Below are positions 51,308-58,859 of a DNA stretch of 60,534 nucleotides, in pieces. Under the pieces are notes generated by a model, which had not been told where the DNA came from, searched no databases, and saw only the letters and a list, made by a program, of their open reading frames with translations. The translations under genes and the position numbers were made by a program. The stretch covers positions 1 through 60,534 of the IMG/VR virus record IMGVR_UViG_3300034072_002238. One strand, 5' to 3'. This DNA is from a virus. The first letter of the stretch is position 1. Each line of letters opens with the position of its first letter.

Positions 51308-51525
51308 TCCGCATCATCTTGGAAAGCCCTTGGACGCGGCATCGGTGCCTCACGATCCTGATCGGCAGGCGGAAGAACGCAGATTACTTCGAGCGTCAAT
51401 ATCGCTTCGCCTTCATCTGGGGCTGGTCATTCTACGAGCGTCGCTACGTCTGCAAAATCGAGACGGTACCGGCCTGGTCTGAGGTGCCTTCCGTCGTCGC
51501 AGAATACAGGAGGACGATGCGATGA
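51304..51525 (+). CDS. Hypothetical small protein
   Basis: 73 residues, basic and aromatic-rich (YFERQYRFAFIWGWSFYERRYVCKIE), a predicted small beta-protein. No family recognised. 4-bp overlaps with both neighbours. Confidence 0.55.
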   Translation: MIRIILESPWTRHRCLTILIGRRKNADYFERQYRFAFIWGWSFYERRYVCKIETVPAWSEVPSVVAEYRRTMR

Positions 51526-52220
51526 CAAAGACCGCAACCAAGCCCCTTAAGGCCTATGCCGTCCTTGAAACCTGCGAAGACACGGGCGGCATCATCTTTG
51601 CCCGGCGCGACATCGAGGCCAGAAAGCGCGGTTCCTGCGAATATTCCGATGGCGACATCACGGGTGTCAGCTGCCGGCGCGCGCCCTGGGCGGATCAATA
51701 TGTCGAGACGCAGAGCGTGCCTGTCGCGGCCGCGATTGAGCACGGCTGGCGGTTCGAATGCCACGGCTGCGCCGAAACGCTGACCTACGATTGGTTCGAC
51801 GACAATGCGTTGCCGTTGTCCGGTGCCATCGGAACCATGGACAGCCTCGTTTTCTGCTGTTCCGAGTGCAAGGGCCGCTTCGATGAGGTGGAGCGTCGGA
51901 AGAAGGCCTTCGGCGAGGAGTTCCTGGACGTCCTGCGGTTGGTCGTGACTGAGCGGTTCGGGGCCGTCGAGTTCTGCAGCTATGGCTTCCGGCCTCATGT
52001 CTACGTCATCGAACAGTCTGGCGCTCTCGGCATCGGACAGGCCGCAATCAGCTTCCAGTTTCCCGGCCAGATCATTGCGCCAGCAACTCTCAAGTTCGAG
52101 TGGCCCTACAGCTTCTCCCGAGACGGGCACGGGCCGGTGAACCCCTACTACACCTGCACCAATGGTGACCGCGAGGCCTTCGAAGCCTTTGCCGTCGCAA
52201 CCAAGAGGAATGCCGAATGA
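51522..52220 (+). CDS. Hypothetical cysteine-containing protein
   Basis: 232 residues. The first part (AYAVLETCEDTGGIIFARRDIEARKRG, then DGDITGVSCRRAPWAD) and FECHGCAETL...FCCSECKGRFDEVERR (CxxC pairs, about 85-120) suggest a zinc-binding domain; the C-terminus is beta-rich with an aromatic end. Similar proteins occur in alphaproteobacterial phages; the function is unknown. Confidence 0.6.
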   Translation: MTKTATKPLKAYAVLETCEDTGGIIFARRDIEARKRGSCEYSDGDITGVSCRRAPWADQYVETQSVPVAAAIEHGWRFECHGCAETLTYDWFDDNALPLSGAIGTMDSLVFCCSECKGRFDEVERRKKAFGEEFLDVLRLVVTERFGAVEFCSYGFRPHVYVIEQSGALGIGQAAISFQFPGQIIAPATLKFEWPYSFSRDGHGPVNPYYTCTNGDREAFEAFAVATKRNAE

Positions 52221-53155
52221 TCGACCTCTACAAACCCGACATCTGCATCTATCACGGCGACTGCCTCGACGGTTTCGGCGCGGCCTGGGCCGCGCACCTG
52301 AAATGGCCTGACTGCGACTTTCGGCCTGGCTGGTATGACAAGCCCCTGCCGATCGACGGTATCGACGGCAAGAATGTCCTCTTCGTCGACTTTTCAGCGC
52401 CGGAACTGCAGTTGCTGGAAATCGGTCACCGGGCAGCGTCCGTCGTGGTGCTCGATCACCACAAGACCTCCGAGGCCGAACTCGCACGCTTTGCGCAGAA
52501 CAAGCACGACATTGAAAACTGCGCCGTTCACCTCGCCGAACGAAAGGCGGCGGGGCTGGTGCCGATCGTCGCCTACTTCGACATGGACCGTTCTGGTTGC
52601 TCCATGACTTGGGATCTGGTGTGCGAAGGCGGAGAGTACCATCTGCCAGAGCTGCTGATGTATATCGGCGACCGCGACCTCTGGAAATTTCATTTCCGCG
52701 ACACGACCCGCGCTGTGTGTGCCGCCGTGCAAAGCTATCCGATGGATTTTGCAGTGTGGGACGAGTGGCGCAATTGGCGAGTGGGCGGGCACCACCTGGT
52801 GGCGCAGGGCGAGGCTATCCTGCGCGCCAACCGCATGACGGTCGAAAAGCTGCTCAAGGAGGTGCGGTTTCAGACCGTCGGCGGGCACCCTATCCCTGTC
52901 CCCACGGTCAACGCGCCATATCAGTTTTCGAGCGACGCGGCGCACACCCTCCTGGAGCGGTTCCCTGAGGCTCCCTTTGCCGCGACGTTCTTCATTCGCG
53001 CCGACGGACGCATGCAGTGGTCCCTTCGATCCGAAGCGAAGCGGGAGGATGTGTCGACGATCGCCAAGGCCAATGGCGGCGGCGGACACCGCAACGCGGC
53101 AGGCTTCACGCAGCAGACCATGATCATGGGCTGGGATCTTGGGAGAGAGGTATGA
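52217..53155 (+). CDS. DHH-family phosphoesterase
   Basis: 312 residues. IYHGDCLDGFGAAWAA (about 12-27), NVLFVDFS (metal Asp), VVVLDHHKT (D80 H81 H82) and AYFDMDRSGCSMTW are the DHH catalytic motifs; ANGGGGHRNAAGF near the C-terminus is the DHHA1 substrate-binding motif. These Mn-dependent enzymes cleave small nucleotides such as oligoribonucleotides, pAp or cyclic dinucleotides. All metal ligands are present. Degrading a host signalling nucleotide is a possible counter-defence role but is not shown. Confidence 0.88.
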   Translation: MIDLYKPDICIYHGDCLDGFGAAWAAHLKWPDCDFRPGWYDKPLPIDGIDGKNVLFVDFSAPELQLLEIGHRAASVVVLDHHKTSEAELARFAQNKHDIENCAVHLAERKAAGLVPIVAYFDMDRSGCSMTWDLVCEGGEYHLPELLMYIGDRDLWKFHFRDTTRAVCAAVQSYPMDFAVWDEWRNWRVGGHHLVAQGEAILRANRMTVEKLLKEVRFQTVGGHPIPVPTVNAPYQFSSDAAHTLLERFPEAPFAATFFIRADGRMQWSLRSEAKREDVSTIAKANGGGGHRNAAGFTQQTMIMGWDLGREV

Positions 53156-53493
53156 AAGCTGCCGTTTGGAGCAGGATGCTCAGCCGTATGTTCTCCTCTC
53201 TCAAGCTTCGATGGGCCGAGATCTGCGCCGAGTTCTCGGAGCCAGAAGACTTCGGCGCCCCGTTCGAGATGGCGGCATGCTGCAATTCCTCGCGTCACCT
53301 GAAGGCGCTTCTACGTGAGGCCTGTGATCTGTTGTCGGAAGAGCGCGACGAGATTTTCACGTCGCATCAGATCGGCGGCAAGCTCGTCGTGACCGACGTG
53401 TTCTCTGCCAATGCTGCCGAGCGCATCCAGCAGATCGACGACCTCATCAAAGCGGCAGCGGTCGCGATCAACGCACCGGAGGACGCTGTATGA
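53152..53493 (+). CDS. Hypothetical small protein
   Basis: 113 residues from ATG 53152 (ATGA overlap with the DHH gene). Charged, helical, with LLREACDLLSEERDEIF in the middle. No family recognised. Confidence 0.55.
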   Translation: MKAAVWSRMLSRMFSSLKLRWAEICAEFSEPEDFGAPFEMAACCNSSRHLKALLREACDLLSEERDEIFTSHQIGGKLVVTDVFSANAAERIQQIDDLIKAAAVAINAPEDAV

Positions 53494-53945
53494 GACGTAC
53501 CCGCCATCAACGCAAACCCCTGATCAAGATGAAGAACGGACGGCACCGGGTCGCGGCGCAGCGTGAGGTCGATTTGCAGCGCGCCTTGACCTCATCCGAG
53601 GCTCGAACCCTTTACCTGCAACGCCTTCTCTCCGGCGTCTCCCAGCGTCTCGACGCCGTTCTGAAAGAAGGGGCCAGCGGCGCACTCCCGCCGGAGATCC
53701 GGCAGCGCGCCGTAGACGATATTTGCAATCAGCTGACGCAGAACTTCGGCGAGGAGATAGGGCGTGCGTTCTGCAAGGCGGCGGAGCGTCCATACGACCG
53801 CGGCTTCGTGCTCGACGCGCTTGTGAGGCGCCGTCAGAACCGGATTTCTGATTTCAACCTGGAGCGTTACACGGAGAAATCCATCATCCTGCGCGGCTAT
53901 CTGCCGTCCTTTGAGTGGAATTTCGAATGCGAGGTTCCGAGGTGA
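53490..53945 (+). CDS. Hypothetical basic protein
   Basis: 151 residues with a very basic N-terminus (RRTRHQRKPLIKMKNGRHR) and a helical body with RISDFNLERYTEK. It could interact with nucleic acid. Overlaps the Arr-like gene by 4 bp. Confidence 0.55.
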   Translation: MRRTRHQRKPLIKMKNGRHRVAAQREVDLQRALTSSEARTLYLQRLLSGVSQRLDAVLKEGASGALPPEIRQRAVDDICNQLTQNFGEEIGRAFCKAAERPYDRGFVLDALVRRRQNRISDFNLERYTEKSIILRGYLPSFEWNFECEVPR

Positions 53946-54325
53946 CGACTTCCCCTCTCTACCACGGCGGTTACGGCGGCCTATCCGTCGGGCAGCTCGT
54001 CTTGCCCCCGAACAAGACCGGGGCTCCAAGCACCGCCAGCTTTGGCGCGGCAGCGGTCTGCGACAGAAATGCGGTCTACGTCACGTCGAACTTTGAAGCC
54101 GCCATGATGTTTGCCTGCGCGCATCCTTCGGGTCGGGGCAAGGTCTATGAGGTCGAGCCGATCGGTGACCTGGTCGATGACATCGACGCGGTCGGGCGGG
54201 ACTATGCATTCGCTTGCCCATCGGCCCGGGTGACGCGAGTTTTCAAGATCAAAGGCAAGATCATCCGGAACTTCCAGCGAGCCATGCTAACGGAGCAGAG
54301 GGAAGGACGGCAGCCGCATGTCTGA
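53942..54325 (+). CDS. Arr-like ADP-ribosyltransferase
   Basis: 127 residues from GTG 53942 (GTGA overlap). The protein follows the Arr (rifamycin ADP-ribosyltransferase) pattern: SPLYHGGYGGLSVGQLVLPP (His 8), AVYVTSNFEAAMMFA (Tyr 46), GRGKVYEVEPIGDLVDDID (acidic at about 76-80), then RVTRVFKIKG. Those places correspond to the His-Tyr-Asp triad of Arr. The size equals that of Arr-2. It could modify rifamycin, but phage ADP-ribosyltransferases more often modify host proteins such as RNA polymerase. Confidence 0.7.
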   Translation: MTTSPLYHGGYGGLSVGQLVLPPNKTGAPSTASFGAAAVCDRNAVYVTSNFEAAMMFACAHPSGRGKVYEVEPIGDLVDDIDAVGRDYAFACPSARVTRVFKIKGKIIRNFQRAMLTEQREGRQPHV

Positions 54326-54620
54326 ACGGATCTCGTGTTGCGTCCCCTATTGCCGCCGCACCCATCACAACCGGGAACGCTTCTCGGGGTGGATCTGCGC
54401 CAAGCATTGGGCGCTCGTGTCGAGATCGACGAAGACAGCGCTGCGGGTCAACAAACGGCGCATCCGCACAGTTCTTCGGCAGCGGCCGGAATACGCGGAG
54501 TATTGGAAGATGCCGCCCGGATCTCCTCGCCGGCTCCGTGCCGTGGCTATGTGGGCCCGCCACGATCAGATATGGCAGACCTGTAAGGCCGAGGCTGTCG
54601 AACGGGCGGCGGGGATTTGA
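54318..54620 (+). CDS. Hypothetical zinc-knuckle phage protein
   Basis: 100 residues. ISCCVPYCRRTHHNRERFSGWICAKHWALVSRS shows C...C and C..H, a small zinc knuckle; then a basic helical stretch (LRVNKRRIRTVLRQR). I know this pattern from many phage genomes; the role is unknown. Overlaps the Arr-like gene by 8 bp. Confidence 0.65.
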   Translation: MSERISCCVPYCRRTHHNRERFSGWICAKHWALVSRSTKTALRVNKRRIRTVLRQRPEYAEYWKMPPGSPRRLRAVAMWARHDQIWQTCKAEAVERAAGI

Positions 54621-54847
54621 TGCGTACCGCCCCACCGCATCCATGCCTGTGCTGTTCCCTGCCAGACTGCGACGAAAAATCCAAAGCTTGTGGGCTACGG
54701 CGGGCGTTGAACCGCTACTATTATTTCAGGCGCCGAAACCTGCCCGTCCCTGACAATGTCAGAGCGCTGTACTCGCTGGCCTGGCGGGAGCTTTATGGCC
54801 AACGAGGGGCAAGCCCGCGGACCCCTCATGACATTCTTCGCCCTTGA
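54620..54847 (+). CDS. Hypothetical small cysteine-rich protein
   Basis: 75 residues from ATG 54620 (one-base overlap with the previous stop). HPCLCCSLPDCDEKSKACGLRRALN suggests a zinc knuckle; RYYYFRRRNLPVP follows. It is the last gene before the internal promoter at 54844. Confidence 0.55.
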   Translation: MRTAPPHPCLCCSLPDCDEKSKACGLRRALNRYYYFRRRNLPVPDNVRALYSLAWRELYGQRGASPRTPHDILRP

Positions 54848-54872
54848 CTTTGGTTCCGTTTAACGGAACCAT
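54844..54872 (+). promoter_or_regulatory. Internal early promoter with perfect operator O7
   Basis: TTGACT (54844-54849), 17-nt spacer, AACCAT (54867-54872). The spacer holds GTTCCGTTTAACGGAAC at 54853-54869 (perfect, extends to 19 bp at 54852-54870), 3 nt after the -35 box. Same geometry as cro and the main early promoter, about 11 kb downstream of the latter. Confidence 0.75.
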
Positions 54873-54890
54873 GCTGGAACAGATCCGGAC

Positions 54891-54956
54891 GCGAAAGGAC
54901 TTGAGCGTGAACGCGGACACCATGCCAGCACCATGCGAAAGGACTTGATCGTGAAC
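54891..54956 (+). repeat. 22-bp direct repeat carrying a ribosome-binding site and GTG start
   Basis: GCGAAAGGACTTGAGCGTGA is the start of copy 1 (54891-54912); copy 2 (54935-54956) differs at one base, 44 bp later. Each copy has AAAGGAC 6 nt before a GTG, so the translation start signal is duplicated. Confidence 0.7.
54907..54948 (+). CDS. Possible 13-residue leader peptide
   Basis: GTG 54907 to TGA 54948: MNADTMPAPCERT. It begins 28 nt after the predicted transcript start and ends 3 nt before the GTG of the next gene, over whose ribosome-binding site its ribosome would pass. A leader or translation-coupling role is inferred. Confidence 0.4.
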   Translation: MNADTMPAPCERT

Positions 54957-55145
54957 ATCGATCCGAATCCTTCGCGGCTCCCCTACATCTTCCGCTGGGA
55001 TCGCCAGGGGCGGAAGGGCCAGCCCTGTGAGGTGGTCATCCGCGGGCCGGTAATGAACTCGTGCCTGGTTCGGTTTGCCGATGGCTACTCGATGGTCACG
55101 AGCCGAAATGCCCTGAAGAAGAACAAGGGGGCGGCATCGCAATGA
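54951..55145 (+). CDS. Hypothetical small protein
   Basis: 64 residues from GTG 54951 (AAAGGAC 6 nt upstream); ATG 54933 is the alternative. PYIFRWDRQGRKGQPCEVVIRGPVMNSCLVRFADGYSMVTSRNAL has the look of a small beta-barrel, as in many phage proteins. First gene of the second early unit. Confidence 0.6.
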   Translation: MNIDPNPSRLPYIFRWDRQGRKGQPCEVVIRGPVMNSCLVRFADGYSMVTSRNALKKNKGAASQ

Positions 55146-55354
55146 GCATCAAGCACACGATTGGTGGTCTGTCCCTTTTCACAGATGATCGGTTCGGCGC
55201 GACGTTTCGGGTCTGCAACAGCGCGCGTGGCGACTTCAATACGGTTCTGTTTGACAGGGACGAACTGACCCGCCTCCGGTTCCTTATCGATTGCATGCTC
55301 GCCGACACGCCGCAGCCGGACGTTTCCAATGTCCAAACATCACACACGGCGTAA
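55142..55354 (+). CDS. Hypothetical small protein
   Basis: 70 residues from ATG 55142 (ATGA overlap). GLSLFTDDRFGATFRVCNS and LRFLIDCMLAD suggest a small alpha/beta protein. No family recognised. Confidence 0.55.
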   Translation: MSIKHTIGGLSLFTDDRFGATFRVCNSARGDFNTVLFDRDELTRLRFLIDCMLADTPQPDVSNVQTSHTA

Positions 55355-55478
55355 GCGCCGGCAGCAGAAGCAGGCGGTGCGCCACGGGCCGTCCGCCAAA
55401 CCCACACATAAATCCCGCTCCGGACGCACGGGCAGCGGCCATTCACGAAAACTACGATCCATGAGGATTTCGAAGTGA
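55329..55478 (+). CDS. Highly basic 49-residue protein
   Basis: MSKHHTRRKRRQQKQAVRHG continues with almost only Arg, Lys, His, Ser and Gly; no acidic residue at all. It overlaps the genes on both sides (26 and 4 bp), fitting the operon. It could be a nucleic-acid-binding or ribosome-interacting peptide. Confidence 0.5.
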   Translation: MSKHHTRRKRRQQKQAVRHGPSAKPTHKSRSGRTGSGHSRKLRSMRISK

Positions 55479-55936
55479 CAGAGCAACAACATGAGATAGC
55501 GCCCGCCACGACGGAGCAACAGGAGCTGCTTCGTACCGGCGCCGCCATGGCCAACATCTGTTTCAATCTCTCGTTCGACGCTCGGCTCGATGAGCGGACG
55601 CGGTTGACTGTGCAAACGGCGCGAAAAGAGTGGGATCAGGCAGCCAAAGAACTCCTGTTGCACGCTCCCACACCCTATTCGGTCATCAAGCGCATTGCCG
55701 ACGTCGCCTCGGCCGTCGGCTGGCAGGCCGGAGAACCGGCCTTGGAAGCCGCCGGACATATCGTCTCTGTCCTCGCCATTCATCCCGAGCACGTCGACCG
55801 ATTCCTCGCCGAGGGGGCCGAGCTGTTCATTGACGGCACGTTCCGCCCCGAAAACGGCTCGCTCACTTACCGTTCGATCGGTGGCGACATCCTATCCCCG
55901 GCCGTTCTCCGCAAAGCGCAGGGATCAGCTCAATGA
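55475..55936 (+). CDS. Hypothetical early protein
   Basis: 153 residues from GTG 55475. Gln/Glu-rich start, an all-helical middle (MANICFNLSFDARLDERTRLTVQTARKEWDQA), then mixed. No family recognised. 4-bp overlaps on both sides. Confidence 0.6.
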   Translation: MTEQQHEIAPATTEQQELLRTGAAMANICFNLSFDARLDERTRLTVQTARKEWDQAAKELLLHAPTPYSVIKRIADVASAVGWQAGEPALEAAGHIVSVLAIHPEHVDRFLAEGAELFIDGTFRPENGSLTYRSIGGDILSPAVLRKAQGSAQ

Positions 55937-56517
55937 CAAACCGGCAGCAATTCACCATTGGACAGCGGGTCCGCAAGGTTGGAGGCCGATACGGCGGCCC
56001 CGGCCGAATCGTCGGCGATACGATGGCGCTGGACGACGACGGTTACAAACTCTGGAACGTGGCCATGAAGGTGGCCGATGGCTACGGCGAATTCGTCCAC
56101 GTCTTCCCCTCAAGCGCGCTGGAGCCCGACGAGGGCACACCGCCGGCAGCGGAGCCTGCGGCCAAGGGGGACGAACAACTGAAGCTGTGGTTTTTCCGCG
56201 ACCTGAACGACGAGCAACGCCTCAAGCTCTTTGGCTTGTTCGACCTTCCGACAAAGGAGATCGGCAGCAACCATGGCCGGCAGTCCATTGCCCTCCGGCA
56301 CATCATTCAGGCGATGATCAAGATGGTTGCCGAGACCACTGCACCACCCTCAACACATTTGCTGGTGGAGTGCTCTGAGTGCCACGGCACTGGAGAGGTG
56401 TTCTGTCACGCCGACGACTGCTGCGATGACCTTTGCGCTCTTAACGGAGATGAGCACTCGTGCTCCGGAAAGGTTGAGCTTTGCGGCTGCGCCACCACGG
56501 AGGGTCGGAACCAATGA
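55933..56517 (+). CDS. Protein with SH3-like and cysteine-rich domains
   Basis: 194 residues. FTIGQRVRKVGGRYGGPGRIVGDTMA (about 7-32) looks like an SH3-like KOW fold; the C-terminus VECSECHGTGEVFCHADDCCDDLC is a DnaJ-type zinc finger (CxxCxGxG). The function is unknown; the two halves might bind RNA and protein. Confidence 0.6.
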   Translation: MTNRQQFTIGQRVRKVGGRYGGPGRIVGDTMALDDDGYKLWNVAMKVADGYGEFVHVFPSSALEPDEGTPPAAEPAAKGDEQLKLWFFRDLNDEQRLKLFGLFDLPTKEIGSNHGRQSIALRHIIQAMIKMVAETTAPPSTHLLVECSECHGTGEVFCHADDCCDDLCALNGDEHSCSGKVELCGCATTEGRNQ

Positions 56518-57062
56518 CCGGACGCAGGCTGACAGAGGCGCAGTTCGCTATGCAGTGCGCCTATATCGCCAAGAATGCAGCGGCATGGACTGGTGATACG
56601 CTGACAACCTTTGATGATCTGTCCAAGGACGCGAATACCGACACGGTTGCTCGCTTCACCAATGACATGCGCGAGCGCCTTGACCGCTTGGACCAGTGGG
56701 CCGGACGCACCCCTTCGCCCGCACCAAATATGGCGCCACTGTTCTGGTATCGGCCAGTCGGCGAAGACGGCGGTTATGAAGGCCCACATCACGCGTCATC
56801 CGAGTTGGGCAAGATGTTTCGTGACCATATGCCTGGTCAGTGGAAGCCGCTGTATGCGCACCCGCCTGCACCCAAGGAACACGTGATATGTGCGGCAGTC
56901 GAGGAATACCATCTGGTTCACGTCGCCGAAGGTGAGGATCAAAGGCTGGGCAGGCATTCTGCTATTCGGGGGATGATGGTTCGCCTCGGACTGTATCCCG
57001 AGTTCTGCAGCGCTCTTGATCATTCACCCGCCCTCGCCGCCACGGAGGTGTCGCAAGGATGA
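56514..57062 (+). CDS. Hypothetical protein with W-x-PLY motif
   Basis: 182 residues from ATG 56514 (ATGA overlap). A helical first half, then LFWYRPVGEDGGYEGP, GQWKPLYAHPP, a short module frequent at the C-terminus of phage proteins with no known activity. No catalytic motif. Confidence 0.6.
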   Translation: MTGRRLTEAQFAMQCAYIAKNAAAWTGDTLTTFDDLSKDANTDTVARFTNDMRERLDRLDQWAGRTPSPAPNMAPLFWYRPVGEDGGYEGPHHASSELGKMFRDHMPGQWKPLYAHPPAPKEHVICAAVEEYHLVHVAEGEDQRLGRHSAIRGMMVRLGLYPEFCSALDHSPALAATEVSQG

Positions 57063-57532
57063 GCACCAACGGAGGATATTCGCGCGTTGATATGAGCGCG
57101 ATTGCGCCCCTGATGCCCGCCAACAAGACGGCTGCGTTGACCGCCTCCAAGGGGGAGCATTTCGAGTGGGCCGCTTCTCACTGCACCCTGCATTCATCAG
57201 CCCCGATACCGCATCGGACGCCGAACCGGGAAGAGCTGATCAAGCCCAGCTTCAAGAACCTGACCGGCATGAAGTTTGGCCGCCTGTCCGTGCTCGGCAT
57301 CGCGGCCGAAATTCCGTCAAAAGCCAAAGGCCAGCGCTGGGTGGTCCGGTGCGTATGTGGCGCCCACGAGATCCGGAAGGCGAAAGCCATCAAGGCAGCG
57401 GCGTCCGGGAGAAATGGCGAAGATAATTCCCAGATGTGCGCGTGGTGCGCAAACAACCAACGTCTGCAGCGCGGCCTGCATAATCAGAAAAAAGCCAGCC
57501 ACGTTGCCCGGACCATCAGAGGTGAAGCATGA
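57059..57532 (+). CDS. AP2-like zinc-containing phage protein
   Basis: 157 residues. NLTGMKFGRLSVLGIAAEIPSKAKGQRWVVRCVCGAHEIRKAKAIKA and CAWC match the small AP2-like domain that precedes HNH modules in phage homing endonucleases (LTGxxFGRLxVL, CxCG). No HNH follows, so it is likely a DNA-binding protein. Confidence 0.7.
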   Translation: MSTNGGYSRVDMSAIAPLMPANKTAALTASKGEHFEWAASHCTLHSSAPIPHRTPNREELIKPSFKNLTGMKFGRLSVLGIAAEIPSKAKGQRWVVRCVCGAHEIRKAKAIKAAASGRNGEDNSQMCAWCANNQRLQRGLHNQKKASHVARTIRGEA

Positions 57533-57939
57533 GCGAGTTTCAGAGGCGCCTAGAGGCGAACATTCGCGAGAGCCTGCGCTTTGCGGTCGGCGAGGTCCAG
57601 GATGATGCTGTGGCCCACATGCTGGCGGGCGTGAATGCCGTGCTCAATCATCCAAGCGCACCGCCGCCCGCGCAACATGTGCGGGTGTATCCGCAGGAAC
57701 TGACGGACGATCTACGCTTCATCCTATCGATGATGATGTGGACCACGGGACCGATGGCTCAAACTCTTCGCGATGGCGGCCAGGACATCAAGCGGAAGGC
57801 CGAGGAAGAGCAGGCGGAGGTCATGCATTGGCTGATCGGTCTGGCGCTGGAGCATGGCATCCTATGGCGCCAGAAGGCATCCGACCGCATCCGTGAGATC
57901 CGAGACGCCCTCGCCACCACGGAGGGCCAGGACCGATGA
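57529..57939 (+). CDS. Hypothetical helical protein
   Basis: 136 residues, almost all helix: LRFAVGEVQDDAVAHMLAGVNAV, then FILSMMMWTTGPMAQTLRDGGQDIKRKAEEEQAEV. No family recognised. 4-bp overlaps on both sides. Confidence 0.6.
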   Translation: MSEFQRRLEANIRESLRFAVGEVQDDAVAHMLAGVNAVLNHPSAPPPAQHVRVYPQELTDDLRFILSMMMWTTGPMAQTLRDGGQDIKRKAEEEQAEVMHWLIGLALEHGILWRQKASDRIREIRDALATTEGQDR

Positions 57940-58490
57940 ACGTTGACCTTTTCCAGAACACCGTTCTCGAAGCGTCGTTCATGCTGAAAGAGGCGGTTAT
58001 TTCAGACTGCACCTTCTATCGCTACGAGCTGCGCCGGATCTGGGACACCGGCAAGCCCATGCTGGTCGTGTGCATGCTCAATCCCAGCACCGCCGACAGT
58101 TCGATCAATGACCCAACGGTTCTTACGCTGATCCATTTCGGCAAGCTCTGGGGTTACGGCGGGCTACTGATCGTCAACCTCTACGGCTTCAGGTCATCCA
58201 GCCCCGCCGAGATGTTCTCTAAGGGTGCGGCTGCTATCGGACCGTTGAACGAAAAGTACACGTTCGCGGCGATCAAATACGCCAAGGAAAACGGCGGCAA
58301 GCTGCTCGCGGCTTGGGGGAACGGCGGCCATGAGAAAGCGATATTCTTCGCCGAACGCGTCACCTGCGCCGGCGTCGAATTGATCTGCCTTGGCACGACA
58401 CAGAGCGGCGCTCCGAAGCACCCCTTGGCGAGAGGAAAGCACCGCATCCCGCGCGATCAGATGCCTATCGTTTGGAGGACTGCAGCATGA
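57936..58490 (+). CDS. DUF1643 protein
   Basis: 184 residues. YRYELRRIWDTGKPMLVVCMLNPSTADSSINDPTVLTLIHFGKLWGYGGLLIVNLYGFRSS is the DUF1643 signature (MLNPSTAD, NLY), followed by LAAWGNGG. The family is common in phages and bacteria; the activity is unknown. Length and motifs are complete. Confidence 0.9.
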   Translation: MNVDLFQNTVLEASFMLKEAVISDCTFYRYELRRIWDTGKPMLVVCMLNPSTADSSINDPTVLTLIHFGKLWGYGGLLIVNLYGFRSSSPAEMFSKGAAAIGPLNEKYTFAAIKYAKENGGKLLAAWGNGGHEKAIFFAERVTCAGVELICLGTTQSGAPKHPLARGKHRIPRDQMPIVWRTAA

Positions 58491-58633
58491 AAGTCACACC
58501 GATTTTCGCATGGTATGACCTTTGGATCGGCGCGTTTTACGACAGGGCAAAACGCCGCCTCTACATCTTCCCGGTCCCAATGTTCGGTTTCTACATCGAG
58601 CGCGCCGCCTCGGAGGGGACGGACAATGGCTAA
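58487..58633 (+). CDS. Small phage protein of unknown function
   Basis: 48 residues: FAWYDLWIGAFYDRAKRRLYIFPVPMFGFYI. This WYDLWIG...RLYIFPVP sequence I recognise from many phages and prophages; the function is unknown. Overlaps the genes on either side by 4 and 8 bp. Confidence 0.75.
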   Translation: MKVTPIFAWYDLWIGAFYDRAKRRLYIFPVPMFGFYIERAASEGTDNG

Positions 58634-58859
58634 AGCCCATGTCGTCACGTGGAAGTCCATCGTCACCGAGGAGTGGTTGGTCGAGGGCGCAGCGAATGCC
58701 GCTGAAGCTCGCGAGATGTTCATGAATGGAGAGGCTCGCCTTTGCTCCAAAAGCGATTTCGACGTCGGCCGTGTGCAGCGCGTTAGGCTTGCGACCGAAG
58801 GTGACATCGACAGCGCCGATCTTCATCAGTCTGGCGAACCGAACAGGAGCGAGGAATGA
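58626..58859 (+). CDS. Hypothetical small protein
   Basis: 77 residues from ATG 58626. WKSIVTEEWLVEGAANAAEAREMFMNGEARL is an alpha/beta pattern like short stress or DNA-binding modules of phages. No function known. Overlaps on both sides. Confidence 0.6.
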   Translation: MAKAHVVTWKSIVTEEWLVEGAANAAEAREMFMNGEARLCSKSDFDVGRVQRVRLATEGDIDSADLHQSGEPNRSEE

